A DNA stretch of 57,472 bases, taken from positions 1-57,472 of the IMG/VR virus record IMGVR_UViG_3300044648_000205; one strand, written 5' to 3'. Positions 37,180 to 45,486 of the stretch are shown here, one piece after another. A program made the position numbers and the translations under genes. Source of the stretch: a virus. The notes under the pieces were generated by a model. That model had not been told where the DNA came from. It searched no databases and saw nothing but the letters and a program-made list of their open reading frames with translations. Within the stretch, counting starts at the first letter, position 1. Every line of letters begins with the position of its first letter.

Positions 37180-37518
37180 TCAGTCCCCTAGGTTGACGGC
37201 AAGGCCGCCGACGGTACGGAGGAACGACAGCACCTCGGCGACCACCTCCTTCTCGCCGGCCAGCGGCACGGACCACGGCCGGTACTTCATGACCTGCTCG
37301 CCCCGGAATGCCAGCCACGCGCTGACATGGTCCCGGCCGGCTTCGTGGCGCACCTGGATGGAGTACACCCCACTGTGGCGCTCGTAGACCTTCAGGCCCT
37401 CGACAGGCTCCCGCTCGACGAAGCCGGCGTGGATGAGCCGGACGCCCAGCGAGTACGTGCGCAGGTGCTGCGGCCCGACGTGCCCGAGCTGTTCGGCGAT
37501 CACTCGGGCGGTGCTCAT
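37180..37518 (-). CDS. Hypothetical protein (112 aa)
   Basis: N-terminal winged-helix-like start (STARVIAEQLGHVGPQHLRT; SLGVRLIHAGFVEREP) then beta strands (LKVYERHSGVYSIQVRH). A DNA-binding role is possible. Overlaps the upstream stop. Confidence 0.6.
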   Translation of the reverse strand: MSTARVIAEQLGHVGPQHLRTYSLGVRLIHAGFVEREPVEGLKVYERHSGVYSIQVRHEAGRDHVSAWLAFRGEQVMKYRPWSVPLAGEKEVVAEVLSFLRTVGGLAVNLGD

Positions 37519-37997
37519 GCCGGGTTGCTGCCGGGTGCGGTTCCGCGCAGCTCGGCCAGGATGAACCCGGCCTCCTGCGACCAGGCTTCGGCCGCTTCAG
37601 GGGTGTCGTGCCACGCCTGGAAGATGACCGTCGTGGCGTTGTTGTTGTGCTGGCTGACGCGGTAGCTGTAGGCGTGGACCCGCTTCATGGCCATGCCTGC
37701 CCAGGAGTTCAGTAGCTGATCGCGGTCGCGGTCCGAGGGGGCGCCGCTCCAGGTGGTCTTCAGTCCGATGGTGGCGCGGCCGACGTGCTTACCGATCCGC
37801 TCGAGGCCGGGGGCGACCCACGCGGGAATGCCGTCCACTGACCCGGTGATCGCTGTGGACATCAGCTCCATGAACGCTTCCGGGTCCATGGAGACTTCCA
37901 GCATGGTGATGCCGCTGGCCACTTCTCTAATAACCAGGCGCTTGCTCGTGCTGTCGCCGGTGAGTTGGAGCTGCACGTGGATGTTGGGGGCTGGCAT
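37515..37997 (-). CDS. Hypothetical protein (160 aa)
   Basis: ATG at 37997 behind promoter 38031-38059. N-terminal beta domain (NIHVQLQLTGDSTSKRLVIR; GITMLEVSMDPEAFMELMST) and a C-terminal strand with SYRVSQHNNNATTVIFQAWH. No family recognised. Confidence 0.65.
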   Translation of the reverse strand: MPAPNIHVQLQLTGDSTSKRLVIREVASGITMLEVSMDPEAFMELMSTAITGSVDGIPAWVAPGLERIGKHVGRATIGLKTTWSGAPSDRDRDQLLNSWAGMAMKRVHAYSYRVSQHNNNATTVIFQAWHDTPEAAEAWSQEAGFILAELRGTAPGSNPA

Positions 37998-38030
37998 GTG
38001 CGGTCCTTCCGGTTCGGGTGTTCCGGCACC

Positions 38031-38059
38031 ACTGTACCCCCTACAGCATGGGGAGTCAA
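38031..38059 (-). promoter_or_regulatory. Phage-type promoter downstream of the terminase
   Basis: TTGACT (38054-38059), 17-base spacer, TACAGT (38031-38036), followed by CCGGAACACCC and GGAAGGACC. It starts the accessory region and abuts the stop at 38060. Confidence 0.85.
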
Positions 38060-38521
38060 TCATGTGGGCAGGCCCTTTTCCTCCCGCCTCTTGATCACGT
38101 TCTGCACGGCTTTGGTGTCCGGGCGATACACCCTGCCAGCCGGTGAACGCCACTTCCCGTCCTCGAACTTGGTCCACGCCTCGGGCGGGTGCGACTTGAT
38201 CCGCGTCGTCCGGCCGGTGCGGACGCGGCGCTGCTGGCTGGCTGCCAGCGGGTCGCCGGCCACGTGAGTGGTCATCGAGTCCAGGTCGTAGGCGGCGCCC
38301 CGGGCGAGCGCGTAGGAGGCACAGGAGACCTCCACAAACGCCTCCTGGACAGCGCGGGCGAACTGGTGGGGTGTCGCCACCACGGCGGCCCAGCCACGCG
38401 CGTGCGGCGTGCTCAGGCGCAGCCGGCCACCGTCCAGCGATTCGACCTGCAGCGCGATGGCGCGCACCCGCTGGCCGGTCGGCCGGGGCGGCAGGGGCTG
38501 ACTGCTGCTGTTGATGTGCAC
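38060..38521 (-). CDS. Hypothetical protein (153 aa) after terminase
   Basis: N-terminal segment IALQVESLDGGRLRLSTPHA, middle ARAVQEAFVEVSCASYALA, and a basic C-terminal half ending KAVQNVIKRREEKGL. Directly follows the large terminase and likely shares its transcript. No family recognised. Confidence 0.65.
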   Translation of the reverse strand: MHINSSSQPLPPRPTGQRVRAIALQVESLDGGRLRLSTPHARGWAAVVATPHQFARAVQEAFVEVSCASYALARGAAYDLDSMTTHVAGDPLAASQQRRVRTGRTTRIKSHPPEAWTKFEDGKWRSPAGRVYRPDTKAVQNVIKRREEKGLPT

Positions 38522-38523
38522 GG

Positions 38524-40137
38524 CTACCTCACACTCGTGGTGGGCATCTGCATGCGGGCCGGGCCGCCTTGATGCCGGGAGATGGTGGCGTGGGCCGAGA
38601 GGATCTCAGTGCCGCTGCCCTGGTCGTCGAGGTAGAGCACGGCGTACACGAGCGCGTCGAGCCGGTCGGGGCTCTCGGGCTTGCTCGCCTCCCACACGCA
38701 CAACTGGTCTTCGAGGATCTTGTGCTCACCGACGTGGTGAACGTTGCGCTTCTCGTAGAGGGCCGACGCGGGCTCGGCACGCACCCGCTTGGCCTTCTTC
38801 GCGCGGACCGTGTCGGTGGCGATCGAGCCGGGCCGGCGGCCGGCGATCTCCAGCTGGGCGTCGAGCATGCCGGGGATGTAGTCACCACCGTTGTTGACTT
38901 CGACGATGACCGAGTTGGCGCCCCACCGGTCGTAGGTCTCGATGACCGTATCCATGACAGTGGCCGGCGACTCTCGCAGGGAGGCGTCTTCGAGGACGTA
39001 CATCTGCCCGTCGGTGGCCAGGCCCACCACGATCAGGCCGGTTTCGTCGGCGTCTTCGCCGGACGTGACGGCGGGGTCAATGCCGATCACGATCTTGACC
39101 AGCTGGATGCCGTGAATGGCGAGCGCCAGGTAGACGCGGGCGGTGTGCCGGATGCGGTCGGCCTCGTCCGGGTCGGCGCCGTCCGGGATCTCCACCGGGA
39201 TCTCGAGGGCTTCGGGCAACGGGACGCGCTCGAGGTCGAGCCAGGACCGCTTCCACAGGGCGCCGGGGATGTCGTCGAGGAGGTCTCCGCCGAGTTCCTG
39301 GCGGCCGAGCCGGGTGCCGTCGTACTTCTTGTGCAGTGCCCGCAGGGTGACAGTGGGCAGGTTGGCCGCGTTGTCGTCGGTAGTGCCCCGGCTGGTGATG
39401 CACCGGGGGTCGACAAGGAGTTCCTTGATCAGGTGCAGCGGGAGGGGCGTGGTGGTGGCCACGCACTGCGGGTGCCGGCCGAGGCGCAGGCCGAACTTCA
39501 TCATGTCCCACGCGTCGGGGGCGTCGCGGGCAACCTGTGCGAGTTCCTCGACCCACGCGAAGTGGTGCTGCGGGCCACGCAGGCGGGCGGGCTTCTCGGC
39601 GCTGAACAGCTTGGCACGCGAACCGGTCGAGTGGATCTTGATCTCACCCAGCGAGCGGTTCCACGTGTAGTCACCCCCGGAGCGCTTCGGCCCCTCGACC
39701 CAACCCCACCGGTCGAACACGGCCAGCAGGCCGGACTCGCCCTCCACGCAAGTATCGCGGGCGTCGGCGTAGGTGGGCGCCAGGATGCACACTCGCCAGC
39801 GGGATTCGGTGGCGAGCTTCTCGGCCGCGAGTTCGGCGGCGGAGCGGGTCTTGCCGCAGCCACGGCCGGCGAGGAACAGCCAGTCGTCCCAGTCGCCGTA
39901 GGGCTCGCGCTGCTCGGGCCGGCACGCCGAGCACGAGTGACAGCGGTGGCAGTCCTCCCCGTGGATGTGGCACGCACGGTCGGGGCCACGCCAGTTGGGC
40001 GCCAGGCCGGGGGTCGGGAACTTGGCGGGGTCGCGACAGTCGGACTCGCGCCAGTCGGTGATCAGCGCCAGGAACGCGGGCCGGATGCGCTGGCGGCTCC
40101 GGTCCAGGATGCGATCGGCGAGGGCGGCGAGCGGCAC
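38524..40137 (-). CDS. Terminase large subunit
   Basis: 537 residues. ATPase: Walker A-like GRGCGKTRS (residues 91-99) and Walker B HHFAWVEELA. RNase H-like nuclease: VIGIDPAVTSGEDADETG, SVIVEVNNGGDY and DALVYAVLYL with acidic residues in the usual places. Unusually, residues 56-72 carry a dense Cys/His cluster (CHIHGEDCHRCHSCSAC) before the ATPase, which could bind zinc. It packages DNA into the procapsid through the portal. Confidence 0.95.
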   Translation of the reverse strand: MPLAALADRILDRSRQRIRPAFLALITDWRESDCRDPAKFPTPGLAPNWRGPDRACHIHGEDCHRCHSCSACRPEQREPYGDWDDWLFLAGRGCGKTRSAAELAAEKLATESRWRVCILAPTYADARDTCVEGESGLLAVFDRWGWVEGPKRSGGDYTWNRSLGEIKIHSTGSRAKLFSAEKPARLRGPQHHFAWVEELAQVARDAPDAWDMMKFGLRLGRHPQCVATTTPLPLHLIKELLVDPRCITSRGTTDDNAANLPTVTLRALHKKYDGTRLGRQELGGDLLDDIPGALWKRSWLDLERVPLPEALEIPVEIPDGADPDEADRIRHTARVYLALAIHGIQLVKIVIGIDPAVTSGEDADETGLIVVGLATDGQMYVLEDASLRESPATVMDTVIETYDRWGANSVIVEVNNGGDYIPGMLDAQLEIAGRRPGSIATDTVRAKKAKRVRAEPASALYEKRNVHHVGEHKILEDQLCVWEASKPESPDRLDALVYAVLYLDDQGSGTEILSAHATISRHQGGPARMQMPTTSVR

Positions 40138-40141
40138 GCGG

Positions 40142-40723
40142 TCAGCCCACGAGCGACAGGTGGCGGCTGAAGCTGCGGGCGATGCGCTCCTTGGTGTCGG
40201 CGTCCTTCATGGTGAGTCCGGCCTCTTCGAACGCGGCGAACAGGCCCTCTTCGATCATCTTGGCCTGACGCTCTTCGATGGCGGCCAGCCGCTCGTCGAT
40301 GTTCAGCTTGGCGATCACGCCGAGGGTGGCGACGCACCGGTCCAGGGCGCGCTCGTAGAGGACGAGTTCGGCGCGCAGCTGCTCGGTACCGATGTCGCTC
40401 TGATACCGGTGGGTGCCCTTCAGCTCGGCGACCTTCTCGTACAGGAAGTCCTTCCACGCTACGGCTTCGCCGGCCAGCTGACTCAACGCGGTGAGCGGGT
40501 CGCCCACGGGGACGATGTTGAGCTTGGCCACGGCGTTGCGGGCCTTCTCTTCCAGCTCGCGCTCGGCGGCCTTGTTCTTGGCCGCCGGTGACGCGCCGCC
40601 GTGCAGCCGGCAGACGGTGAAGTTGCGCGGAGGGGTGTTCTGGCAACGGGTGCCGGTGCTCCGCTTCTTCGCGGTGCAGGTCGGTCGGCCGTCCCGGGGA
40701 GGGTTCTTCCTCGTGTCCGTCAT
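40142..40723 (-). CDS. Terminase small subunit-like protein
   Basis: 193 residues. N-terminal motif with CTAKKRSTGTRCQNTPP and FTVCRLHGGASPAAKN, seen in many actinophage genes placed before the large terminase; three Cys and a His could bind zinc. The rest is helical. It starts behind promoter 40767-40794 with GGAGGAG and ends 5 bases before the large subunit, so a DNA-recognition role in packaging is likely. Confidence 0.8.
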   Translation of the reverse strand: MTDTRKNPPRDGRPTCTAKKRSTGTRCQNTPPRNFTVCRLHGGASPAAKNKAAERELEEKARNAVAKLNIVPVGDPLTALSQLAGEAVAWKDFLYEKVAELKGTHRYQSDIGTEQLRAELVLYERALDRCVATLGVIAKLNIDERLAAIEERQAKMIEEGLFAAFEEAGLTMKDADTKERIARSFSRHLSLVG

Positions 40724-40766
40724 GCCGCTACTCCTCCCGTGGTGACCGTGTCAACCTGACTTGATC

Positions 40767-40794
40767 AGATTACCCCACGGTCAGCCGGGGTCAG
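40767..40794 (-). promoter_or_regulatory. Promoter for the terminase genes
   Basis: CTGACC (40789-40794), 16-base spacer, TAATCT (40767-40772). A looser version of the phage promoter, overlapping the resolvase stop. Confidence 0.55.
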
Positions 40795-41255
40795 AGGCGC
40801 GACGCGGCGGTGAGTGTGGCACAGGGTGACGGCTCGGGGTGCGGCAGCAGGAAATCGCTGGCGTCGTAGAGGGACAGGACAACGCGGGGGCGGCCACCCA
40901 CGAACGGGTCGAGATCCTTGGGGATGCACCGTTGAGCCGTTAACCGAACGTGATGGCCCGAGTCGTTTTCCAGAACCCCGGCAAGTTGCAACCCGTCTAG
41001 GCAGCGCTTCAGCGTGGGTGCGATGTTGTCGGAGTCGATAGCCCGCCGGGTGCGGTGGTACCAGGAAAGCACCGCGACGACCGGCACGGCGATCGGCGGG
41101 AGCTTCAGCTGCCGGGCGATCATGGCCGTGTCGTCGCGTACCGACGCCTTCGTGCGCATCTGGCCGCGCAGGCTGCTGCTGTCGTTGGCCATCAACAGGG
41201 GACGCTCCCAGGGCAGCGTCAGGTGCCAGATGGGCCGGTGTTCCCAGCTGGTCAC
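40791..41255 (-). CDS. RusA-like Holliday junction resolvase
   Basis: 154 residues. The core RRAIDSDNIAPTLKRCLDGL, followed by GVLENDSGHHVRL, contains the conserved D-DN...K...D-L and late D of the RusA family. It resolves branched DNA before or during packaging, which fits its place before the terminase. Confidence 0.88.
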   Translation of the reverse strand: MTSWEHRPIWHLTLPWERPLLMANDSSSLRGQMRTKASVRDDTAMIARQLKLPPIAVPVVAVLSWYHRTRRAIDSDNIAPTLKRCLDGLQLAGVLENDSGHHVRLTAQRCIPKDLDPFVGGRPRVVLSLYDASDFLLPHPEPSPCATLTAASRL

Positions 41256-42082
41256 TGGGCCTTCAGGTAGGCGGGCGCCTCCTGCTCAGCGTTGGGCCAC
41301 GGGATGGAGTCGATGGCCGCCTGGGAGATCACCACCGGAATGCCGAGCATGCCGACGAGCACGTGGTAGAGGTTGCCCCACGGGACGTAGCTGCGGGTCA
41401 CCGTGCCTTCCATGGTGGGATCGGCCTTGACGAGGAACACGTGGTCGCCGTAGGCCAACCCCTGCGGGCGAGCGTTCGTCTCCGAGCCAGGCACAACCAC
41501 GCGGCTGTCGCCACGCATCAGCTTGATCATGTTCTCCTCCATCGGGTCGGGCTCGGCGGGTGGCGTGGGCTGCTTGATGCCCATCGCGTCGGCGAGTGCG
41601 AGAGCGACCCGGTCGGGGCCGTCGGGTGCGTGCAGCAGGGCGCGGTCGTCGAGACTGGTGAGGAACCCGGCCTCGAGGATGAACGCAGCCCGATTGCCTT
41701 CGGAGCGCGCGATCCTGGTGCCGTAGTAGCCGGCCAGGGCCGACGTGTAGTTGTCGGTGCGGAAGCTGGGCCAGCCGCGCCGCGAGTAGGCGGCCTTCCA
41801 TGCGTGGCCGAACGCCTGGCCCTCGGGCGTGGCGTAGCCGATGCTGGCTCCGCGTGCGCCGGGATGGATGGAGCCGTCACAGTGGACAGCGGCGAACGCG
41901 TCCCCTCGGTACTGGGCGGCGGGCGCGTCGGCCAGGATGCGGCGCACCGCCCAGCCGTTGCGGCCGTCGATGTACCGGTAGGCGGCGTCACCCACGGCCG
42001 TGGCGAACTGCTGCTCACCTGTGGTGCCGGTGGCGCCGGTGGTGCGGTAGCAGTGCCCCTGCTGGAGGACAAGGAGGGACAC
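41252..42082 (-). CDS. Endolysin, N-acetylmuramoyl-L-alanine amidase (Amidase_3)
   Basis: 276 residues. Zinc ligands H10 (LQQGHCYRTTGATG), E23 and H67 (FAAVHCDGSIHPGARG), and catalytic E137 (AAFILEAGFLTS) fit Amidase_3. The last about 90 residues form a separate domain (VVVPGSETNARPQGLAYGDH; NLYHVLVGMLGIPVV), probably for wall binding or assembly. No signal peptide, so release needs a holin. It cuts the amide bond between muramic acid and the stem peptide. GTG start overlapping the upstream stop. Confidence 0.88.
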   Translation of the reverse strand: MSLLVLQQGHCYRTTGATGTTGEQQFATAVGDAAYRYIDGRNGWAVRRILADAPAAQYRGDAFAAVHCDGSIHPGARGASIGYATPEGQAFGHAWKAAYSRRGWPSFRTDNYTSALAGYYGTRIARSEGNRAAFILEAGFLTSLDDRALLHAPDGPDRVALALADAMGIKQPTPPAEPDPMEENMIKLMRGDSRVVVPGSETNARPQGLAYGDHVFLVKADPTMEGTVTRSYVPWGNLYHVLVGMLGIPVVISQAAIDSIPWPNAEQEAPAYLKAQ

Positions 42083-42303
42083 TACAGCTCCCCCCGATCG
42101 ACGGACTCGCGCACGCTCTCGTCGAGCTGGAGGATCTCCTCGGACGTGAACGGATCGCCGTCGGTGTCGAGGTCGGCCAGCAGGGGCGGCGCGTTCGTGC
42201 GCCCCGGGTCGGCGAAGGTGGCGATACTGCGCGCGTCCGGCAGCCGGTGGTCGCCCTCGGGTCCGTGGCTGTGCTCGCTGTTCGCGAGGTGCTCGTGGGT
42301 CAC
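42082..42303 (-). CDS. Hypothetical acidic protein (73 aa)
   Basis: GTG at 42303 overlapping the upstream stop (GTGA). Acidic, with PLLADLDTDGDPFTSEEILQ and a helical end. Lies between the membrane gene and the endolysin. Function unknown. Confidence 0.6.
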   Translation of the reverse strand: MTHEHLANSEHSHGPEGDHRLPDARSIATFADPGRTNAPPLLADLDTDGDPFTSEEILQLDESVRESVDRGEL

Positions 42304-42728
42304 GTCAGCTCCTCCACCATCGATCGAACGGACGGACCCGATTCCTGCCAGCCGCTCGGGCCGTAGATGAACCGGTGCTCGCGTCCCTCGGAGCATCGCA
42401 CGTTGGCGATGCGGGGGGCGCCGGTGGCCTGGGTGGACAGGAGGCGCTCGGTGTACTCGCGGTCGCGGCCCAGCTGCAACAGCCAGCGCAGCAGGGCGCC
42501 GAAGAACAGAGCCTCGACGGCCAGCAGCGCCCAGTCCCACGGCGATTTGGTGACGGCCGTGGTGACGGCGGTGGCTGCGAACAGCAGCAGGAATGCGCCG
42601 AGCAGGACCACCTCTGACCACCAGGCGCGACGCCACGCGCCGGCGGTCTCGTCGCGCAGGTGGCCGGCGTAGGCGCGAGCCCAGTAGTAGGCATCCTTGA
42701 TCATGGAGGGCTTGGCGTGATCGGGCAT
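42300..42728 (-). CDS. Membrane protein (142 aa), possible holin
   Basis: ATG at 42728. Two membrane segments (VVLLGAFLLLFAATAVTTAV at about 40-59 and WALLAVEALFFGALLRWLL at 66-84) with positive flanks, then a soluble tail. Being one small gene upstream of the endolysin, it is the best positional holin candidate here; the gene at 53273-53602 is another. Confidence 0.65.
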   Translation of the reverse strand: MPDHAKPSMIKDAYYWARAYAGHLRDETAGAWRRAWWSEVVLLGAFLLLFAATAVTTAVTKSPWDWALLAVEALFFGALLRWLLQLGRDREYTERLLSTQATGAPRIANVRCSEGREHRFIYGPSGWQESGPSVRSMVEELT

Positions 42729-42742
42729 CGGGTGTGCCTTCC

Positions 42743-43492
42743 TCAGAACGGCATCGGGCGGAGCGAGCCGCCAGACAGGGTGATGAGCGTCGAGCCGGCG
42801 AACAGTCGTTCCACGATCCGGTCGTTGTAGCGCTCGCGGATCTCGGGGCCGGTCATGTTGCTGGTGACGATCGTGGGGCGGTTGTTGTGGTTGCGCTCGT
42901 TCGCGAGGCGCCACAACTGCTCTTCGCCCCAAGCAGACAGCGGGCCTTCGGCGCCCAGGTCGTCCAGCACGAGCAGCGGCGCGAGGGCATACTGCATCAT
43001 GTCCGGGTCGACGCCGGGCGTACGGCTGGACGGCCGTAGGGCCTCCAGGAAGTCCGGCACGGCGATGAACGTCACGGGCACCGTGTCTTCGGTGAGCAGC
43101 AGCCGCGCCAGTGCGGCGGCCACCCAGGTCTTTCCGGTGCCGGTGGGGCCGAGGAGAACGAGCCCACCACGCTGGCCGCTGCGGTAGCCCTTCAGCCACT
43201 CCATGGCCTCGAGGCCGAAGGCAGTGCGCGGCATCACGGCGCGCTGGTACTGGATGGGCAGGCGACTGACCAGGATCTCGGCCTGGCGCTCGATGCGCTC
43301 CCGGTGGATCTCCTGCTCCTTCGCGGCCATCTCGGCGTCCGTGGCCGGACGAAGGTTGGTCGGGTCGACACCGTGCTTGGCGGCGATGCGCAGCACGAGG
43401 TCAGTCACGTTGTCGGCCTGGGGCTGGGGGCGCGCGGCGTCCCTCTCGGCACGGCGCGCAACCTCGGCACGGAGGCGCTCGCTGTTGTCCAT
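42743..43492 (-). CDS. DnaC-like helicase loader ATPase
   Basis: 249 residues from ATG 43492. Walker A GPTGTGKT (115-122), Walker B LLVLDDLGAEG (about 173-183), sensor region RPTIVTSNMTG and the arginine finger region EIRERYNDRIV. It loads the replicative helicase at the phage origin. A phage-type promoter places this ATG 6 bases after the -10, suggesting a leaderless mRNA. An in-frame ATG at 43540 overlaps the upstream stop and could serve a readthrough transcript (265 residues). Confidence 0.9.
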   Translation of the reverse strand: MDNSERLRAEVARRAERDAARPQPQADNVTDLVLRIAAKHGVDPTNLRPATDAEMAAKEQEIHRERIERQAEILVSRLPIQYQRAVMPRTAFGLEAMEWLKGYRSGQRGGLVLLGPTGTGKTWVAAALARLLLTEDTVPVTFIAVPDFLEALRPSSRTPGVDPDMMQYALAPLLVLDDLGAEGPLSAWGEEQLWRLANERNHNNRPTIVTSNMTGPEIRERYNDRIVERLFAGSTLITLSGGSLRPMPF

Positions 43493-43497
43493 GGTCC

Positions 43498-43527
43498 AAT
43501 CCTCCCCCTTGCTGTCGGGGGTGTCAA
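43498..43527 (-). promoter_or_regulatory. Leaderless phage-type promoter for the helicase loader
   Basis: TTGACA (43522-43527), 18-base spacer with C5/G5 runs, AGGATT (43498-43503), ATG at 43492. Confidence 0.6.
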
Positions 43528-43536
43528 CCGTGACGG

Positions 43537-44487
43537 TCATGCGGAGACCGCCTCACCGGCGAGCCAGGCGGCGACGGCCGGGTCTTGGGCAGCCCGAAGA
43601 GCGGCCCGACGCTCGATCTCGGCGGCCCCCTCCTCCCACACATCGGCGCCGTGTCGCTGCTGCTTGTGCATCTGGGCCACCGGGTGGCGGGTCTTCTTCA
43701 ACTGGACAGCGATGTTCGCGAACGGCGTCTTGCCCATGGCGGTGGCCGCCTGCAGCAACTGCTCCTCGGTGCTCGGGTTGCCGATGAGGCGCTTCACGTC
43801 GCGGGCAACGCGGCCGATCTCCGAGCGGGTCGGGTCGACGCCGTGCTGCTGACGGTGGCTGTCGACGAACGCGGCGACGACGCGCTGCGTGGCGCTCTTC
43901 CCTCCCTGCCGCCCGTGACTATCGAGCACCTCACTGTCGGCCGGCAGATCGAACAGGGCTGGCTCGGAGTCCGCCGTGGTCCTGGGCATGGGTTCCTCCT
44001 GGGCTTCGGGCGAACCGGGCGGAGCCTGGTCCCCCGGAGGGTTGGTCTTCTTGTCCTTCATGGTCTCCCTTACGGGAGTGGTCTTCTTAGGTGGCACAGA
44101 TCCTGTGTGCGCAGATTCCGAACACTCGGATTCTGCGCCTGGTGGACAGAGCAGCGCCAGCTCCTCATCGGTGAACGGGACATCACTCACCGCGTAGGCG
44201 GTGCCGACCCACTGGCCGCGCTCGCGGATGCGGCGGCTGACCAGGTGCCGGTCGCGGCGGAGATCCTCGAGGGCGGCCCGCACGGTGGTGACGGAGAGGC
44301 CGACCGCGCGGGCGATCTGGGCCTGAGTCTGGATGAAGCCATCGGCGTGCGAGAGGACGTAGGCCCCGACGCGGAAGGCCCGCAGGCTGACACGGGCGTC
44401 GCGAACGAAGTCGTTCCGCAGGGCGGTGAATGCCTCGGCGGGTCGGTGATACCGGGCGATGCCGACGACCGACAGGGGTGTTATCAT
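43537..44487 (-). CDS. Helix-turn-helix replication initiation protein
   Basis: 316 residues. The N-terminal winged helix (FRVGAYVLSHADGFIQTQAQ; IARAVGLSVTTVRAALEDLR; RHLVSRRIRERGQWVGTAY) resembles phage replication initiators, followed by a disordered middle and a C-terminal DnaD-like helical part (EQLLQAATAMGKTPFANIAV). It is coupled to the helicase loader, which supports a role in origin binding. Confidence 0.8.
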   Translation of the reverse strand: MITPLSVVGIARYHRPAEAFTALRNDFVRDARVSLRAFRVGAYVLSHADGFIQTQAQIARAVGLSVTTVRAALEDLRRDRHLVSRRIRERGQWVGTAYAVSDVPFTDEELALLCPPGAESECSESAHTGSVPPKKTTPVRETMKDKKTNPPGDQAPPGSPEAQEEPMPRTTADSEPALFDLPADSEVLDSHGRQGGKSATQRVVAAFVDSHRQQHGVDPTRSEIGRVARDVKRLIGNPSTEEQLLQAATAMGKTPFANIAVQLKKTRHPVAQMHKQQRHGADVWEEGAAEIERRAALRAAQDPAVAAWLAGEAVSA

Positions 44488-44568
44488 GTTGCCACCTTGT
44501 CGTTGACACCCTCCGGGATATGGGCCTGCCAGCCCCCCGGGGGGTGTTTTCGTTTGTTGATCAGGATG
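44488..44568 (-). other. Intergenic hairpin region
   Basis: Holds a CCCCCCGGGGGG palindrome near 44535-44546 with a plus-strand T-rich run after it. It would act best on plus-strand transcripts. Confidence 0.4.
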
Positions 44569-44943
44569 CTAGCACCTTGCAGGCACGTGCCCGCCGGGCA
44601 ACGGATGGTACTGGCCGTCTGCGCCGAGCAGTACCCAGTAGCGCTCCCGCAGGAACACCGGGTGCATGCCCGGATGGGTCACGCTGGTGGACAGCAGGTA
44701 GCCGCGCGGGCGTGACCACGGCGAGTCCTGGTGGACGGAGTGCGCCGCGCCGTTGTGGATGATCGGGTCCAGCGCCAGCAGGTTCTCCACCGAGTCCCGG
44801 TCGAGACGGCTCGTGCCGCCCATGCCCTTGTTCCTGCGGTGATGGGCATCGAACGTCTCGTAGTCGAGCGCCACGCCGGTGATCTCGCACAGTCCGCCGC
44901 AGCGTTCCCAGATGACAGCACGGGCCTTGCTCATGGTCGACAT
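44569..44943 (-). CDS. HNH endonuclease (124 aa)
   Basis: CGGLCEITGVALDYETFDAH, HHRRNKGMGGTSRLDRDS and ENLLALDPIIHNGAAHSVH give the C..C and the HH...N...H core of HNH nucleases. In cos-type actinophages an HNH protein aids terminase cutting and lies close to it; here it is 4 kb upstream, at the head of the same strand. Starts at GTG 44946, ATG 44943 or ATG 44934 are possible. Confidence 0.8.
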   Translation of the reverse strand: MSTMSKARAVIWERCGGLCEITGVALDYETFDAHHRRNKGMGGTSRLDRDSVENLLALDPIIHNGAAHSVHQDSPWSRPRGYLLSTSVTHPGMHPVFLRERYWVLLGADGQYHPLPGGHVPARC

Positions 44944-44958
44944 CACTACCCCCTACGC

Positions 44959-44988
44959 TTGCGGACCCCTGACGGACATGGGTAGAGT
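44959..44988 (+). promoter_or_regulatory. Plus-strand promoter for the recombination block
   Basis: TTGCGG (44959-44964), 18-base spacer, TAGAGT (44983-44988), then AAAGGAGGTG before the GTG at 45011. No GGAACAAC box. It overlaps the minus-strand HNH start. Confidence 0.6.
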
Positions 44989-45010
44989 GTAGACCAAAGG
45001 AGGTGAACCC

Positions 45011-45472
45011 GTGACCACCCAGACCAAAATCAAGACCGTGGACATGGAAGTGTTGGCGGCCGTCTACAACGCGGCACACCAGCGGCTCAAGCACGTCCGC
45101 AAGGCCGAAGCTCGCGAGTGGGGTGTGGCCCGCACCAACATGACCGACATCGGCCGGGCCGCGCTCATCGAATGGCAGCCCACACCGGCGGCCATCAAGG
45201 GCGCCGCACCGCGACGGCCCGACACCATCACCATGATCCGCAGGGAGGACGGCAGCACGCTCGCCCGGTGCGAGCTGTGCCCCGAGACGTTCGAGAACCC
45301 GGACCGTCCCACGCTGCGCAAGCACGCGGCCGAACACATGAAGACGTTCCGCTTCAGCATGTCCCGCACGCACTACGACAAGATCCGCGACGCCATCCAC
45401 TCGGCCGGCGGTTCTGTCAGTGCCGTGGTCCAGGATGGCCTGGAGAAGTTCGCCCGAACCGGCAAGTTCTGA
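45011..45472 (+). CDS. C2H2 zinc-finger regulatory protein (153 aa)
   Basis: GTG start with a perfect AAAGGAGGTG. Residues 87-109 (CELCPETFENPDRPTLRKHA, then AEH) form C-x2-C-x14-H-x3-H. The C-terminus (SRTHYDKIRDAIHSAGGSVS; VVQDGLEKFAR) looks like a ribbon-helix-helix segment. Being first in the divergent plus-strand block, it is the best candidate here for a phage transcription regulator. Confidence 0.65.
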   Translation: MTTQTKIKTVDMEVLAAVYNAAHQRLKHVRKAEAREWGVARTNMTDIGRAALIEWQPTPAAIKGAAPRRPDTITMIRREDGSTLARCELCPETFENPDRPTLRKHAAEHMKTFRFSMSRTHYDKIRDAIHSAGGSVSAVVQDGLEKFARTGKF

Positions 45473-45486
45473 GAGAGGAACACCCG

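Noticed and set aside
45118-45486. In-frame upstream extension of the ERF gene
   Set aside because: It would overlap the zinc-finger gene completely; ATG 45487 has a proper ribosome-binding site.
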